Assembly: GCF_030052815.1 (NCBI RefSeq)
Contig: NC_079503.1
Location: forward strand, 55,904,735 to 55,968,734
Direction of reading: 5' to 3'
DNA length: 64,000 nt
Origin: Hevea brasiliensis
Taxonomy: Eukaryota; Streptophyta; Magnoliopsida; Malpighiales; Euphorbiaceae
The notes under the pieces are model-generated. The model saw only the letters and a list, made by a program, of their open reading frames with translations, searched no databases and had not been told where the DNA came from. A program made the translations under genes and the position numbers. Shown here in pieces: positions 37,591 through 48,522 of the stretch (position 1 is its first letter; each line of letters starts with the position of its first letter).

Positions 37591-39966
37591 ATAAAAATAA
37601 TAATTAATAAATTAAATTAAATGGATTTTTGGGGTCTTCCATAAGACAAAATAAATAAAGAAAGGAAAAGAAAAAAAATTTCATTGTCTTCTTTCCTAGT
37701 GTGCCCCCTCTCTCTCTCCCAAGCTCTCTCTCAAACTTTTCCTCCATGAAAGCTTATTTTTAAGCTTCCTAAATATTAATTCCACCATAAATCCTTTGAT
37801 TTTCTTGAAGAAAAATTATAAAAAAACCTTGGAATGAAGATTAGAAGGAGAAGAATTGAAGAAAATTTGAGAGGAATTGAAGATCAAAGACTTCACCTAA
37901 GGTTAGTAATGCAAACTTCAAATTTTTAGTTTAATTAGTGTATGTATGGCATCAAGAACTTGTAAATAAACTTAAAATGAAAAAAAATATGTGTGAGAGA
38001 CTAAATTGAAATTCGGCTAGCAGGGAGGGGAGAGTGATTTGCATGAGTTTGATTGAGTTAAACATGTTAAGATGCTTGAATGAGTTGAAAGATTGTGTTT
38101 ATTTGCTATGAATTAGTTAATCGCAATGAATTAGTGTGGTTAGGGTTTGAGACCTAGGGTTTTGAGGCAAAAATTTGGAAAAATTGGTAAATGATATATT
38201 TGACCTAATGTGAAGTGAGAAATGGTCATTTGTCACCTAATTAAGTGTGTTAGAAGTGTTAGAATTAAAGTCAAATTCGGAGGGAGTGTGATCATGCTGC
38301 TGTAGCATGACCATGTCAACTTTGAGGGACCAAAAATGAAATTTTACAAGTCCAATTTTTATGGGACCAATTGGGAATGAAAATAGGCACAAAATGACAC
38401 AATTTTCATTTAGGAACCATGCTCAAAAAGTGACCAAAACCTAGTGAACCAATTGACCAAAGTTGGAAAATTGCAGGCTGCCCTGCACAAACTGACCAAA
38501 TGAATAGTGTTTGTTCATTTGGTCATAACTCGAACTAGGCAAGTCAAAATGACCTGAAATTTTACCAGTGGTTAGATGAGATATAGACCTAAAACTTTCA
38601 TGAAGAAAATCAACCCAAATTATGCCATTAACCCAATCAAATCACTGAGCAAATTTGAATCACTGAATCTGTAGAACTGCAGATTTACCATATGAACAGT
38701 AAAGTTTCAATGACTATAGCTCTCTCTAGAAAACTCCGATTTAGGTGATTCTTGAACCGATGGAAACCTAAGGCATATTAGAACATTTCATATGAAGAAA
38801 ATTTGACCAAATTATAGACTTAACTTGATCAAATTGCTGAACAAAATTGGATCAATAATCTACCAGAATTAAAATCTGCAGCATGAACAGTAACCGTAAT
38901 TTGGATATAACTTGAGCTAAAAAACTCTAATTGGAGTGATTCAAAAAGGTGAATAAACTTAAGAAATAGGGAACATTTTCTATAAAGGAAGTTTTGCCAA
39001 ATTCCAACAGAAAAGCAACCAATAGAATAGTGCCACCTTGGACACCAAAACTGAAAATTTGGCAATTTTGCCTAAAAGATCTAAGTTTTGAGAAAATGGC
39101 CAAAACCAACAAGTTTGGTGACCAAAATGTGGTATGTGAGTGAAGTTGGAATTCCCATACCTATTAAACCTTAGAAAGTCAACAATTTGACTTGAATAGT
39201 ATAGTGAATAGTAACCCGAAACACAAAAATTTCGAGAACGTCGAATTTAGCACATTAGAGCTAAGTAAAAGTGAAGTTAAATTTATCTTTTGATTTATGC
39301 TAAGTTATGGTACTGAAACACTGTGAAACTGTGTGTTTCAGCTGAAAAAGACTTGGAAGCTCAGAGAGACTGAGTCAAGGCCTAGAGACGACTCACATCA
39401 GATTTGTGCACAATAAAACTTATTTGAGCCTTTTGTCATTGAAAAATTGATTTAGTGTGATTTATGAAAATTTGAAGTTAATTATAAATTGTGTTGCCAT
39501 CTTGTGAATGAAATCATGACTTTGGAAAATTTATTGGATTTTTCACGAATCATTTGAATAAAATGTTTGAAATTGATTTTTGATTCACACTTAGCATGAC
39601 AGTATCTTATTATTCCTCCTCCATTTATGGGGTGAGATTGGTTATCTTTCCTCCCTCTCGGGCTTATCAGTCGAGGTTGTAGATCGGATGAGTACTCATT
39701 AGCTAGCTAACCACCTCCCTCATTGATTTCAATTAGTGGGGTTGTAGATTGCTTTGTCGTGGTGTACAACACTGCATTAATCGGAAATTTTGTGTCATAG
39801 CTTAAGTTGTGTATGAATTGGCAACACTGTGTTTATTAAACTATTTGACCCGAAATTTTTCTATAATGAGCTTTGATAATTTGTGAAATGTAATTGTGCA
39901 GCATTTAAATTGTGTTTTGGCAATGAATGATTTATGTATTGTATTTAAAATTTTTATTGCGCACCA

Positions 39967-40008
39967 TTGAGTATTTTTATACTCAGCGATAGCTTGTTTT
40001 GCTGTTGC
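39967..40008 (+). other. Twin hairpin in LTR A (copy in E2)
   Basis: Hairpin 1 (39967-39986) has arms TTGAGTAT and ATACTCAG; the first pair has become U-G. Hairpin 2 (39986-40008) has arms GCGATAGC and GCTGTTGC, again only adding a G-U pair. Both substitutions keep pairing possible. Confidence 0.55.
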
Positions 40009-40620
40009 AGATAAGAGCAAGGAGAAAACAGCAGAGTAAGCTGCTATCAATATTGAAGATTTCATTGATCTTTTTGTACGGGTATTGTTTTATACCCTTG
40101 CACTTCTTTTGATGTAAATATTGTGCTGTTGTATGTATCAATGTAAAGTGAGCAGTTGTATATTAAATTGTAAAAATTTTATTTATGGATTATATATCTG
40201 TAAATTTAAATTGTGCATACAATATTGATGGAATGATATGAAATAGTTTGTTTTGAGAATTTTGAGATGTATTGACTTGAGAATATTTGGAGGTTGGGAG
40301 TTAGGAAAAATTTATTGGAAGTGCTTTTTACAGGTTTTTGAAGAACGGTTTTCTCCAAATACAAACGGAACTATGTCAAAATTTTTATAAAATTTGCAGT
40401 AAAATTAGAATGGAAAAATTTTTTTACTAGTTTATAAGCTTTGAATAAATGATTTTAATCCCTACCAAAATACTCACCACTTCCAAAATGCAAGAAAATA
40501 GTTTTAAAATCCCTTGTAGTGTACTTAATGAATTATCGGCAGGTGAAGTTCGGTAGTTCATTAGGTATTCTATGGGATCATGTTATGCCTTACAGAGGGG
40601 TAAGGTGTGACATGTTTTAG

Positions 40621-40632
40621 TACTATCAGAGC
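40621..40632 (+). other. Primer-binding site of E2, two bases changed
   Basis: TACTATCAGAGC lies 8 bp after the LTR end, against the TGGTATCAGAGC consensus. The two changes probably arose after insertion. Confidence 0.75.
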
Positions 40633-40801
40633 ATGGTTTTGCGATGAATTTTGACTATTTATGTGAACATTTCTTTGATAAGTACAACTGCTCAAGTGTC
40701 TTTAATTGATACATATGACATATTTACATCATGAATATGCACTAACAGAGGTCAACCTCCTTGTGTTTGATTGCAGGAAGTAGAAAATTTTGGAAAACGG
40801 A

Positions 40802-41614
40802 ATGGAAGAAGGAGATCATTCCGTAGAGCAATCTGTTGAGGCTGAGGTTCAAGGGGAAGCCCCAGCACTCCAGAACGTGAGTGGGTCAACCACTCTAGCT
40901 CCTACTCTAGCACTGCAGTTCCCTGCTCAGTTTGCACAGCAGATGGCTGCATTTTTCCAGCAAATGGCAGGAAATGTGCCACCCCAAGCTCAAATACAAG
41001 TACCTGTAGCACAACCACAGCCCTCAGCTCGGCAATATGAAAAATTGATGAAATTTGGGGCCACCGAGTTTAAAGGCACTGTGGATCTTCTGGAGGTAGA
41101 ACAGTGGTTGGATAGAATGGAACGGGTTTTCAGGAAGCTGCAGTGTACTGAAGAATTAAAATTTGAATATTCAGTATCTCTTCTCCAAGGGGATGCATAT
41201 GAATGGTGGAAGACCATCCCCCACAGCCTGGTAGAACCTCCAGTCCTTACTTGGTCAGACTTTTTGAGGGAGTTTCGATAGAAGTGGGTCCCCGATGCAT
41301 ATGTGGATACGAAGTTACAAGAATTCCTGAGTTTGAAACAAGGGGATAGAACCATAGCAGAATATGAGAGAGACTTCTCTCGACTGAGCCACTACACTAA
41401 AAGCTTAGTCTCTACCCCCAGAGATAGATGTAAGAGGTTTGAGTCCGGGTTAAGGCCGAATCTGAGAATGCAAGTTGTGGGTTTCCGACATCAGAATTTC
41501 ACTGAGTTGATCTCACAGGCCCTGACACTGGAAAGGATAGAATCAGAAGGGACAGTGAAGAAGGGTACACAAGAGAAAGAGAAGACTGAAAAGACTACTG
41601 GACAAGCACCTGAG
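40802..41614 (+). pseudogene. Gypsy Gag of E2, N-terminal part
   Basis: This starts at the ATG at 40802 (MEEGDHSVEQSVEAEVQGE), the same start as E5. A Gln/Pro-rich N-terminus leads to the Gag core (FKGTVDLLEVEQWLDRMERVF, YEWWKTIPHSL, LQEFLSLKQGDRTIAEYERDF). A TAG at 41279 replaces a Gln of the FRQK motif. The frame then runs on to 41614, where LTR C is inserted after a CTGAG target site, and continues beyond it at 44795. Confidence 0.9.
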
Positions 41615-44600
41615 TGTAACACCCTCCCTGTAACAATTAGTACATTCTACTATTTCGGTGACCGATGTCAGTTTGGATAGATAGAATGTCTGGAAAAATA
41701 TTTAAACTAAAGTGAGGAACCATAATTAACTCAAATATTAATAAGAAAAATTTAGAAAAAATTTTAGAAATAAAATACAACCAAGTTAAATGAGCCGGTA
41801 CCCTAGCGATGGGTAACCTAGTGGGAAGTTGCGGTTCTCACAACTAGGAGCCCTAGACCCAGGGGAAAATTCACGAAATAATTTTAGGACTCCAGAGAAG
41901 GGTCATTGAGGTTCCTATGACATTAGAATGCCAAAAAAATGCTTAGAAAAATTTTTGAATCCGTACAGACAATTTTGGTCTGTTAAGCCAAACGGAGGGC
42001 ATTTTGGCCATTTCGCCTTCAGAGGTATTTTTGGCCTACTTGTCCAGTTAAGTAAATAATTATTATGATCTAAAATATGAATAAATATTGCTAAAAATTA
42101 AATTGAAAATGAGTAGAGAAGAAAGGAAAAGAAAATGAAAGAAAATACCTAATTATGACATCATATGATGTCATTAAAAACCTATCCACCAATTACAATT
42201 AAGCACCACTTAAATTAACCTATTAAAGAGGATAATTGAGACAAAAAAAAAAAACAAAAGCCATCTGCTCTTCGTCACCCAAACTAGGCGTCACTTTCTC
42301 TCCCAAACCCATTCCACCATGAAAGCTCACTAAAGCTCCCAAACCTCACCTTATTTCACCTTGAAACCACAAACTTGCTGCACTAAAAATTGATTTTTCA
42401 ACTTGAAAAACCTCTAGCCAGCCAAAAGAGGAAAAAAAAAAAGAAGTTTTGGGTAGCTTGAAATTCTGCTCCATTCAAGGTTAGTGTCCAATCCTTGTTT
42501 CTTTTGTTTTAATTCATGTTTAAGGGCATGAATTGTGTAAGAAATGTAAGAAAATAAAACAAACAAGTGTATGTGTGCACCCTACAATTTTGGCAGCTAG
42601 GGTTAGCTAGGGTTTGATGATTTTTCTTGGTAGAAAAAATGGTTACGAGCAGCCTTTGGTAGTGGATGAGGGATTGAACATAATTGAGTAAATGAAATGC
42701 AAGAATTGTGCATGTGTGAAATGAAAAAAATTGGACACTTGAACAATTATAGGGTTTGCTCATGTGATGGTTTATTAACCTTGTAATGGTAAATTAGTGA
42801 CCATTTGAATATGTGTGAGGAGGAAATGAAGTGAGTGTAGCTTGGGATTTGAGTTTGGGTGGGCTACCTTGTGTGACCTGCAGGTCTGGATGTGAGTCTA
42901 GCCTGTTTGGGCAGCCATAACTTAGGTTGTGTAGGTTCAATTGGTGCAAGGCTAATTGGATATGAAACTAGACATATAATGGCACAACTTTGGTGGAGAA
43001 ACCATGCCCAGAAAATCAAACCAAGTTGACCAAAAGTTTTCCCTAATCCGGGTGACCTGCAGTCTGCCTGGGCAAAATGACCAAATGAACAGTATTTGGT
43101 CATTTGGCCATAACTCAATGTAGAAAGGTCCAATTGACCTGAAATTTTACCAAAAATAAGCTGAGATATAGAACAAAAACTTTCATGGAGAAACCTAACC
43201 CAAATTATGACCAGAACATATTCAAAAAGTGAGTTGCAGTCACTGTTCCTAACACTGTAGATTTGGTCAGTCCAGAAATTCTGGAAAAATTTTAATCCGG
43301 GCAGTTGTGGTTTTTAGGCCATAACTTGAGCTACAAAACTCCAAATGGAGTGATTCAAAAAAGGAAATTCAACTAGACAAAATAAGGAACAACTTTCATG
43401 TTGATCATTTTGCCAAATTTTCACTACAAAAATGACCAATGGAACAGTAAAAATAAAGCATAAAAACTAAAAATTCTGCCCAATTAACATTAAGCTTAGA
43501 AATGGTATTGGCAACCAATACCAACAAATTTTGAATGAAAAATGTGGTATGTTGGGGGTATTAGAACCAATGTACCTATTGCCTATGCAAAAGTCAACAT
43601 TTTTGTTGACTAATAAATGGAATAGTAATACTAAAATTTAAATTTTAAAAATTGTGAAACTTAAAAGTGTTAAATGCCCTAGTAGGCCTAATGTGATTGG
43701 TTTGGATAGGTTGGCATGCCAATAGGGTTCAGTTAGCAGTACTGCGCATGGCATTATGCCATTCTATGATTTCATGGATTTTAGCCATTCTGACATTGTG
43801 TTGATACTTGGCCTTGTGCCTAATGTTATTACAGCTTATTAGCTGTTCTGTTGCACACTGGGAGATGCATATGTTACCGATGGTGTGACGGCCCAAGGTA
43901 CTAGATAGCTAGTGCCAGTTTACCTATTTATCCAGTTCAGTCATTCAGTATAGGTTACTTGGGCACCCAAAAATGAAAGTGAATAAATTTAATGAAATAA
44001 TGAATAGAACAAGTACATAATAAATAAGATTAACTATAATGATAAAAAAAAATTGTCTGCATAAGACATCAAAACATGCACTGCATATTTACTTCTTGTT
44101 ATTTCTTTTTATTTTATTATGGCACCACTAAACATTATTGCTTAGTGCATTGCTTTTGCCACGCGTAGGTTCTGGAGATACTGACCGAGAGCCTAGTAGA
44201 CCACAGACTGGGTGAGATCTCCTGCAGCTCTGCATAATGTCTGTGTCACCTCACCATCTTCAGTGCATTGGTAGGACACTAGGTTTCATTTTGGTATTTT
44301 GTAACTAACTTTTATTTTCTCTTGTGTAATTGAGACTTATGTAATGTATTTTAATGTTAATGTAAATAGTAAAAATTGTGTTTATGAATGGAAAATTGAG
44401 TATTTATTTATTGCTTATATATGAATACCATGAGAAATGAATGATTGAGAAATGGAAATGTTGTTGAAAAATATTGAGATTTTGATGATTATTGGAGTTT
44501 GAGAATGATTGGAAATGATTATTGGAAATGTTTTTCACAGGTTCCAAAGAACTGTTTTCTCCATTTTTAGCCGGTACTCTGCCGGATTTTCTATAAAATT

Positions 44601-44789
44601 TTCAGAATCTCAAATAAATTATAATTTCAATAAATGACTTAAATGAATTATATTTCACAAATTATATTCAAAACTATGATAAAAATAAATTAAGGAAGAA
44701 TAAAAATGATTGAGATAAAATAGAGTGTTCCGGTACATTGTGTGACATATCTTACTCAAATATACTGTAGATGGGTAAGGGGTGTCACA
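41615..44789 (+). repeat. Solo LTR C inserted in E2 gag
   Basis: A 3175-bp LTR (TGTAACACCCTCCC ... GGGGTGTCACA) flanked by a perfect 5-bp duplication CTGAG (41610-41614 and 44790-44794). No internal element sequence is present, so it was left by LTR-LTR recombination. It is clearly more diverged from the two E3 LTRs than those are from each other. Its U3 contains the perfect 18-bp palindrome TGACATCATATGATGTCA (42156-42173). Hairpin 1 has one mismatch here. Confidence 0.95.
42156..42173. promoter_or_regulatory. 18-bp perfect palindrome in LTR C U3
   Basis: TGACATCATATGATGTCA equals its own reverse complement and presents two inward-facing TGACATCA half-blocks, like those of LTR A. In the E3 LTRs the same place reads TGACATAATGTGATGTCA, with the palindrome partly lost. 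A bZIP-type binding site is a guess. Confidence 0.4.
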
Positions 44790-45200
44790 CTGAGAGTGGT
44801 TCTGGGAAGAGGAAACAGTTTGGGGGATCCAGCTCTCGTAGATCTGGCAGAGGCAGATTCTTTGGCCAAAGACCACCCCGGTCTAGTCAGCAGACCCAGC
44901 AAGCACCTCGAGGAGCTCTATCAGTACGGCAGTGTGAAACTTGTGGTAGAACTCACGGTGGGGTTTGTTTTAAGGCTACCGGTGCATGTTTTAACTGTGG
45001 AGGCAGCAGACATTTCGCTAAGGATTGTACTAGTCCACGCCAGTCTGGACCTTCTGCTACATCTGAAAGATTAACCCAAGTCTCTGCACCTAGAGGGTCA
45101 CAATCAGCTGCTAGAGGTAGAGGTAGAGGTAGGGGTCTTGGTAACACTCATAGAAGTCAAAGGATCATTAACCCACCAAGATCCATGGCGCACTCCGTGA
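44790..45200 (+). pseudogene. Gypsy Gag of E2, C-terminal part with zinc knuckle
   Basis: This continues the gag frame after the CTGAG duplication: a basic linker (GKRKQFGG, RSGRGRFFGQRPPR), then CETCGRTHGGVCF, and a complete CCHC knuckle CFNCGGSRHFAKDC near 44990-45031. An Arg/Gly-rich stretch (RGRGRGRG, about 45113-45137) follows. A frame change near 45190 separates it from the protease, which reads on in another frame from 45201. Confidence 0.88.
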
Positions 45201-48200
45201 GTGTATACCATGCGTCAGAAGGAGGAGGCTGAAACATCAGACGTAGTAGCTGGTATTTTCTCTATCCTTGACCAAGATGTACATGTGTTATTTGATCTTG
45301 CCTCCACACAATCATATGTTAGTGCTAGTGTGATGTGTTCTACTGCTATTCAATGTGTACCAATGGACTATGATGTGCTAGTAACTAGTCCATTAAGCCA
45401 GAAGGTCAGGGTAAATAGACTATATAGGGACTGTCCTTTGGTGATCCAAGGACACACTTTTCTATCTGATTTGATTGAAATGCCCTTTAGAGATTATGAC
45501 ATTATTTTGGGCATGGATTGGTTAGCCAGACATCATGCGATGATTGACTGTAGACTGAAGACAGTCACTTTTGGTCTTCCTCAGTATGGTGATGTAGTAA
45601 TACATGGGGAGAGGTAGTTATTGCCTTCAAACATCACTTCAGCTGCACTGGCCAGAAAAATGATTAGGAAAGGGTGTGAGGCGTACTTGGCACATGTGAT
45701 AGACACCCAAGTGGATAGTCCAGCATTGAGGGACATCCCTACTGTATGTGATTTTCTAGATGTATTTCCTGATGAATTGCCAAGATTACCTCCAGAAAGA
45801 GAAGTGCAGCTTGAAATTGATGTTATGCCTAGTGTGGACCCAATCTCCATAACACCATACAAAATGGCACTAGCAGAACTAAAAGAATTGAAAGTGCAGT
45901 TGCAAGAGTTGCTTGACAAGGGCTTCATCCGCCCTAGTGTGTCACCTTGGGGAGCACCAATATTGTTTGTAAAGAAGAAGGATGGCACTCTTTGGTTATG
46001 CATTGACTATCAGCAGTTGAATAAGGTGACAATAAAGAAAAGATACCCCTTGCCCCGCATTGATGACTTGTTTGATCAGTTGAGGGGTGCAGCTGTGTTC
46101 TCCAAAATTGACCTAAGATCAGGTTATTATCAGCTAAAAGTACAAGAGCAGAGTATTTCTAAAACTGCCTTTAGAACACGCTATGGCCATTATGAGTTCT
46201 TAGTTATGCCATTCGGGTTAACTAATGCTCCGGCTGCTTTTATGGATCTGATAAACACTATCTTCAGACCATACCTCGACCAGTTTGTTATGGTATTTAT
46301 CAATGATATATTGGTTTACTTGAGGAATGCAGAAGAGCATGATAGACATCTGCGGATTGTACTACAGACTTTGAGGGAGAAACAGCTATATGCCAAATTG
46401 TCAAAATATGAATTTTGGCTGAAGGAGATATCCTTTTTGGGGCACATAGTATCAGCAGAGGGTATTAAGGTAGATCCTAGCAAGATAGAAGCTGTCCTTA
46501 ATTGGAAGCCACCCAGAAATATCATAGAGATTCGTAGTTTTCTGGGTTTAGCTAGATACTACCGTCATTTTGTGAAGGGATTCTCCATGTTGGCATCTCC
46601 ATTAACCAAGCTGCTTAGAAAAGATGTGAAATTTCAGTGGACAGATAATGCCAATAGAGTTTTGATGAATTGAAGAGATGTTTGACTGAGGCTCCAGTCC
46701 TGACTTTACCTACTCCAGGTAAAGAATACACAACATATAGTGATGCTTCTCACAATGGGTTAGGCTGTGTATTGATGCAAGATCGAGAGGAATATGATTG
46801 TCTGATAGACAGCTAAAACTGCACGAGAGGAATTATCCGACACATGACTTGGAGCTTGCATCCATTGTGTTTGCTCTTAAGATCTAGAGACATTATTTTT
46901 ATGGGAAAAAGTGCTACATCTACACAGATCATAAGAGTTTGAAGTATTTGGGCACCTAGAAAGAGCTGAATTTGAGATAGAGGAGATGGTTAGAGTTGAT
47001 AAAAGACTATGATTGTCTGATAGACTATCAGCCAGTGAAAGCTAATGTTGTGGCTGACGCCTTAAGTTGCAAGAGTATGGCAAGTCTACGAGTTACTCCT
47101 TTATCTTTGGTGCATGAGTTAAGATCATTACATGCCAGCTTAGAGGTTAATGACGATGGACAGAAAGCAGTTGCATGGCATGTACAGCCAGTGTTGATTG
47201 ATCAGATTAGAATGGATGCTCAGAATGATCAGAAATATCAAAAGCTGTTGGAAGAAGTCCGGCAGGGCAAGAAACCAGAATTCTCAATAAGAGATGATGG
47301 TCTATTGCTACACCAGGGCAGAATGTGTGTTCCTAATGATGTTGATTTGAGGCAGATCATTTTGAAGGAAGCACATGAGTTTCCTTTTGCCATGCACCCT
47401 AGTGGTACAAAAATGTATAGAGGGCTAAAGGAGCATTACTGGTGGATGGGTATGAAAAGAGATGTGGCGAAGTTTGTTTTCAAATGCCTAACTTGTCAGC
47501 AAGTAAAGGCAGAGCATCAAGTACCAACTGGGTTATTACATCCACTACCAGTGCCAGAATGGAAATGGGAGAGAATAATTATGGATTTTGTGATGGGACT
47601 TTCAAAGACACAGAAGAGTCATGATGCAGTATGGGTCATTGTTGACAGATTGACTAAGTCTACTCATTTTCTGCCAGTCCGAATGGACTACAGTTTAGAC
47701 AGATTGGCCAGCTTGTACATCGATGAGATTGTGAGACTTCATGGAGTGCCAGTATCCATTGTATTAAACAGAGATCCTAGGTTCACTTCTAGATTCTGGG
47801 GTAGTCTTCAGAGAGCCCTAGGAACTAGATTGAACTTCAGTACTGCATTCCACCCATAGACAGAAGGCCAGTCTGAGAGGGTAATTCAAATTTTGGAGGA
47901 CATGCTACGGGCTTGTGTGATTGAGAATGAGGCCAGTTGGGATATACACTTGCCTTTGATTGAGTTTGCTTACAACAATAGCTACCAATCAAGCATTGGG
48001 ATGCCTCCATATGAAGCTTTGTATGGCAGAAAATGTAAAACCCCATTGTGTTGGGATGACGTAGGTGAAAGAAAGATGATTGGACCCGAAATTGTTTAGC
48101 AAACTGAGGAGAAGATCAGAGTATCAGAGGTCGACTTAAGACTGCATCAGACCATCAGAAGTCCTACATTGATTTGAAAAGAAGGGATATTGAGTATGCA

Positions 48201-48522
48201 ATGGGTGAGAAAGTTTTCCTCAAAGTTTCTCCTTGGAAGAGAATTATGAGATTTGGCAGAAAGGGGAAACTGAGTCCTCGCTTCATTGGGCCATATGAGG
48301 TTCTGGAAATAGTGGGTCCTTTGGCATATCAGTTGGCACTAGATCCAGAGTTGGAGAAGATACATAATGTTTTCCATGTGTCTATGTTGAGGAGGTATCG
48401 ATCAGACCCATCTCATGTACTACTAGTAGAAGAAATTTAAGTGAATCCATACCTCACATATGAAGAAGAACCCATAGAGATTCTGGCTTATGAGGTGAAG
48501 CAGCTCCAGAACAAGCAAATAC
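45201..48522 (+). pseudogene. Gypsy protease, RT, RNase H, integrase of E2, broken
   Basis: Protease 45201-45617: active site LFDLAST, so the D-P-G motif has lost its Gly. RT 45621-46673: [24 protein letters not shown], and a catalytic motif FIND at 46296-46307 instead of FIDD, so one metal-binding Asp is Asn. RNase H 46700-47000 is badly broken. Integrase 46996-47859 has [21 protein letters not shown] and MDFVMGL; 47893 onward has LEDMLRACVIE, with no intron-like insert. The GPF region is near 48174-48420. Stops at Gln positions: 45615, 46957, 46978, 47857, 48097. Others: 46885 (Trp) and 48437 (TAA). Frameshifts lie near 46650 and 48120. E3 inserts in the chromodomain at 48522. Confidence 0.92.

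Larger units (their letters stand above)
37002..40612 (+). repeat. 5' LTR A of E2
   Basis: A 3611-bp LTR from TGTAACACCCCTATTTG to ...GTAAGGTGTGACA. It carries two TGACATCA units (37557-37590) and the twin hairpin (39967-40008). The 3' copy at 61844 is similar over the part in view but has only one TGACATCA unit. Confidence 0.95.
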
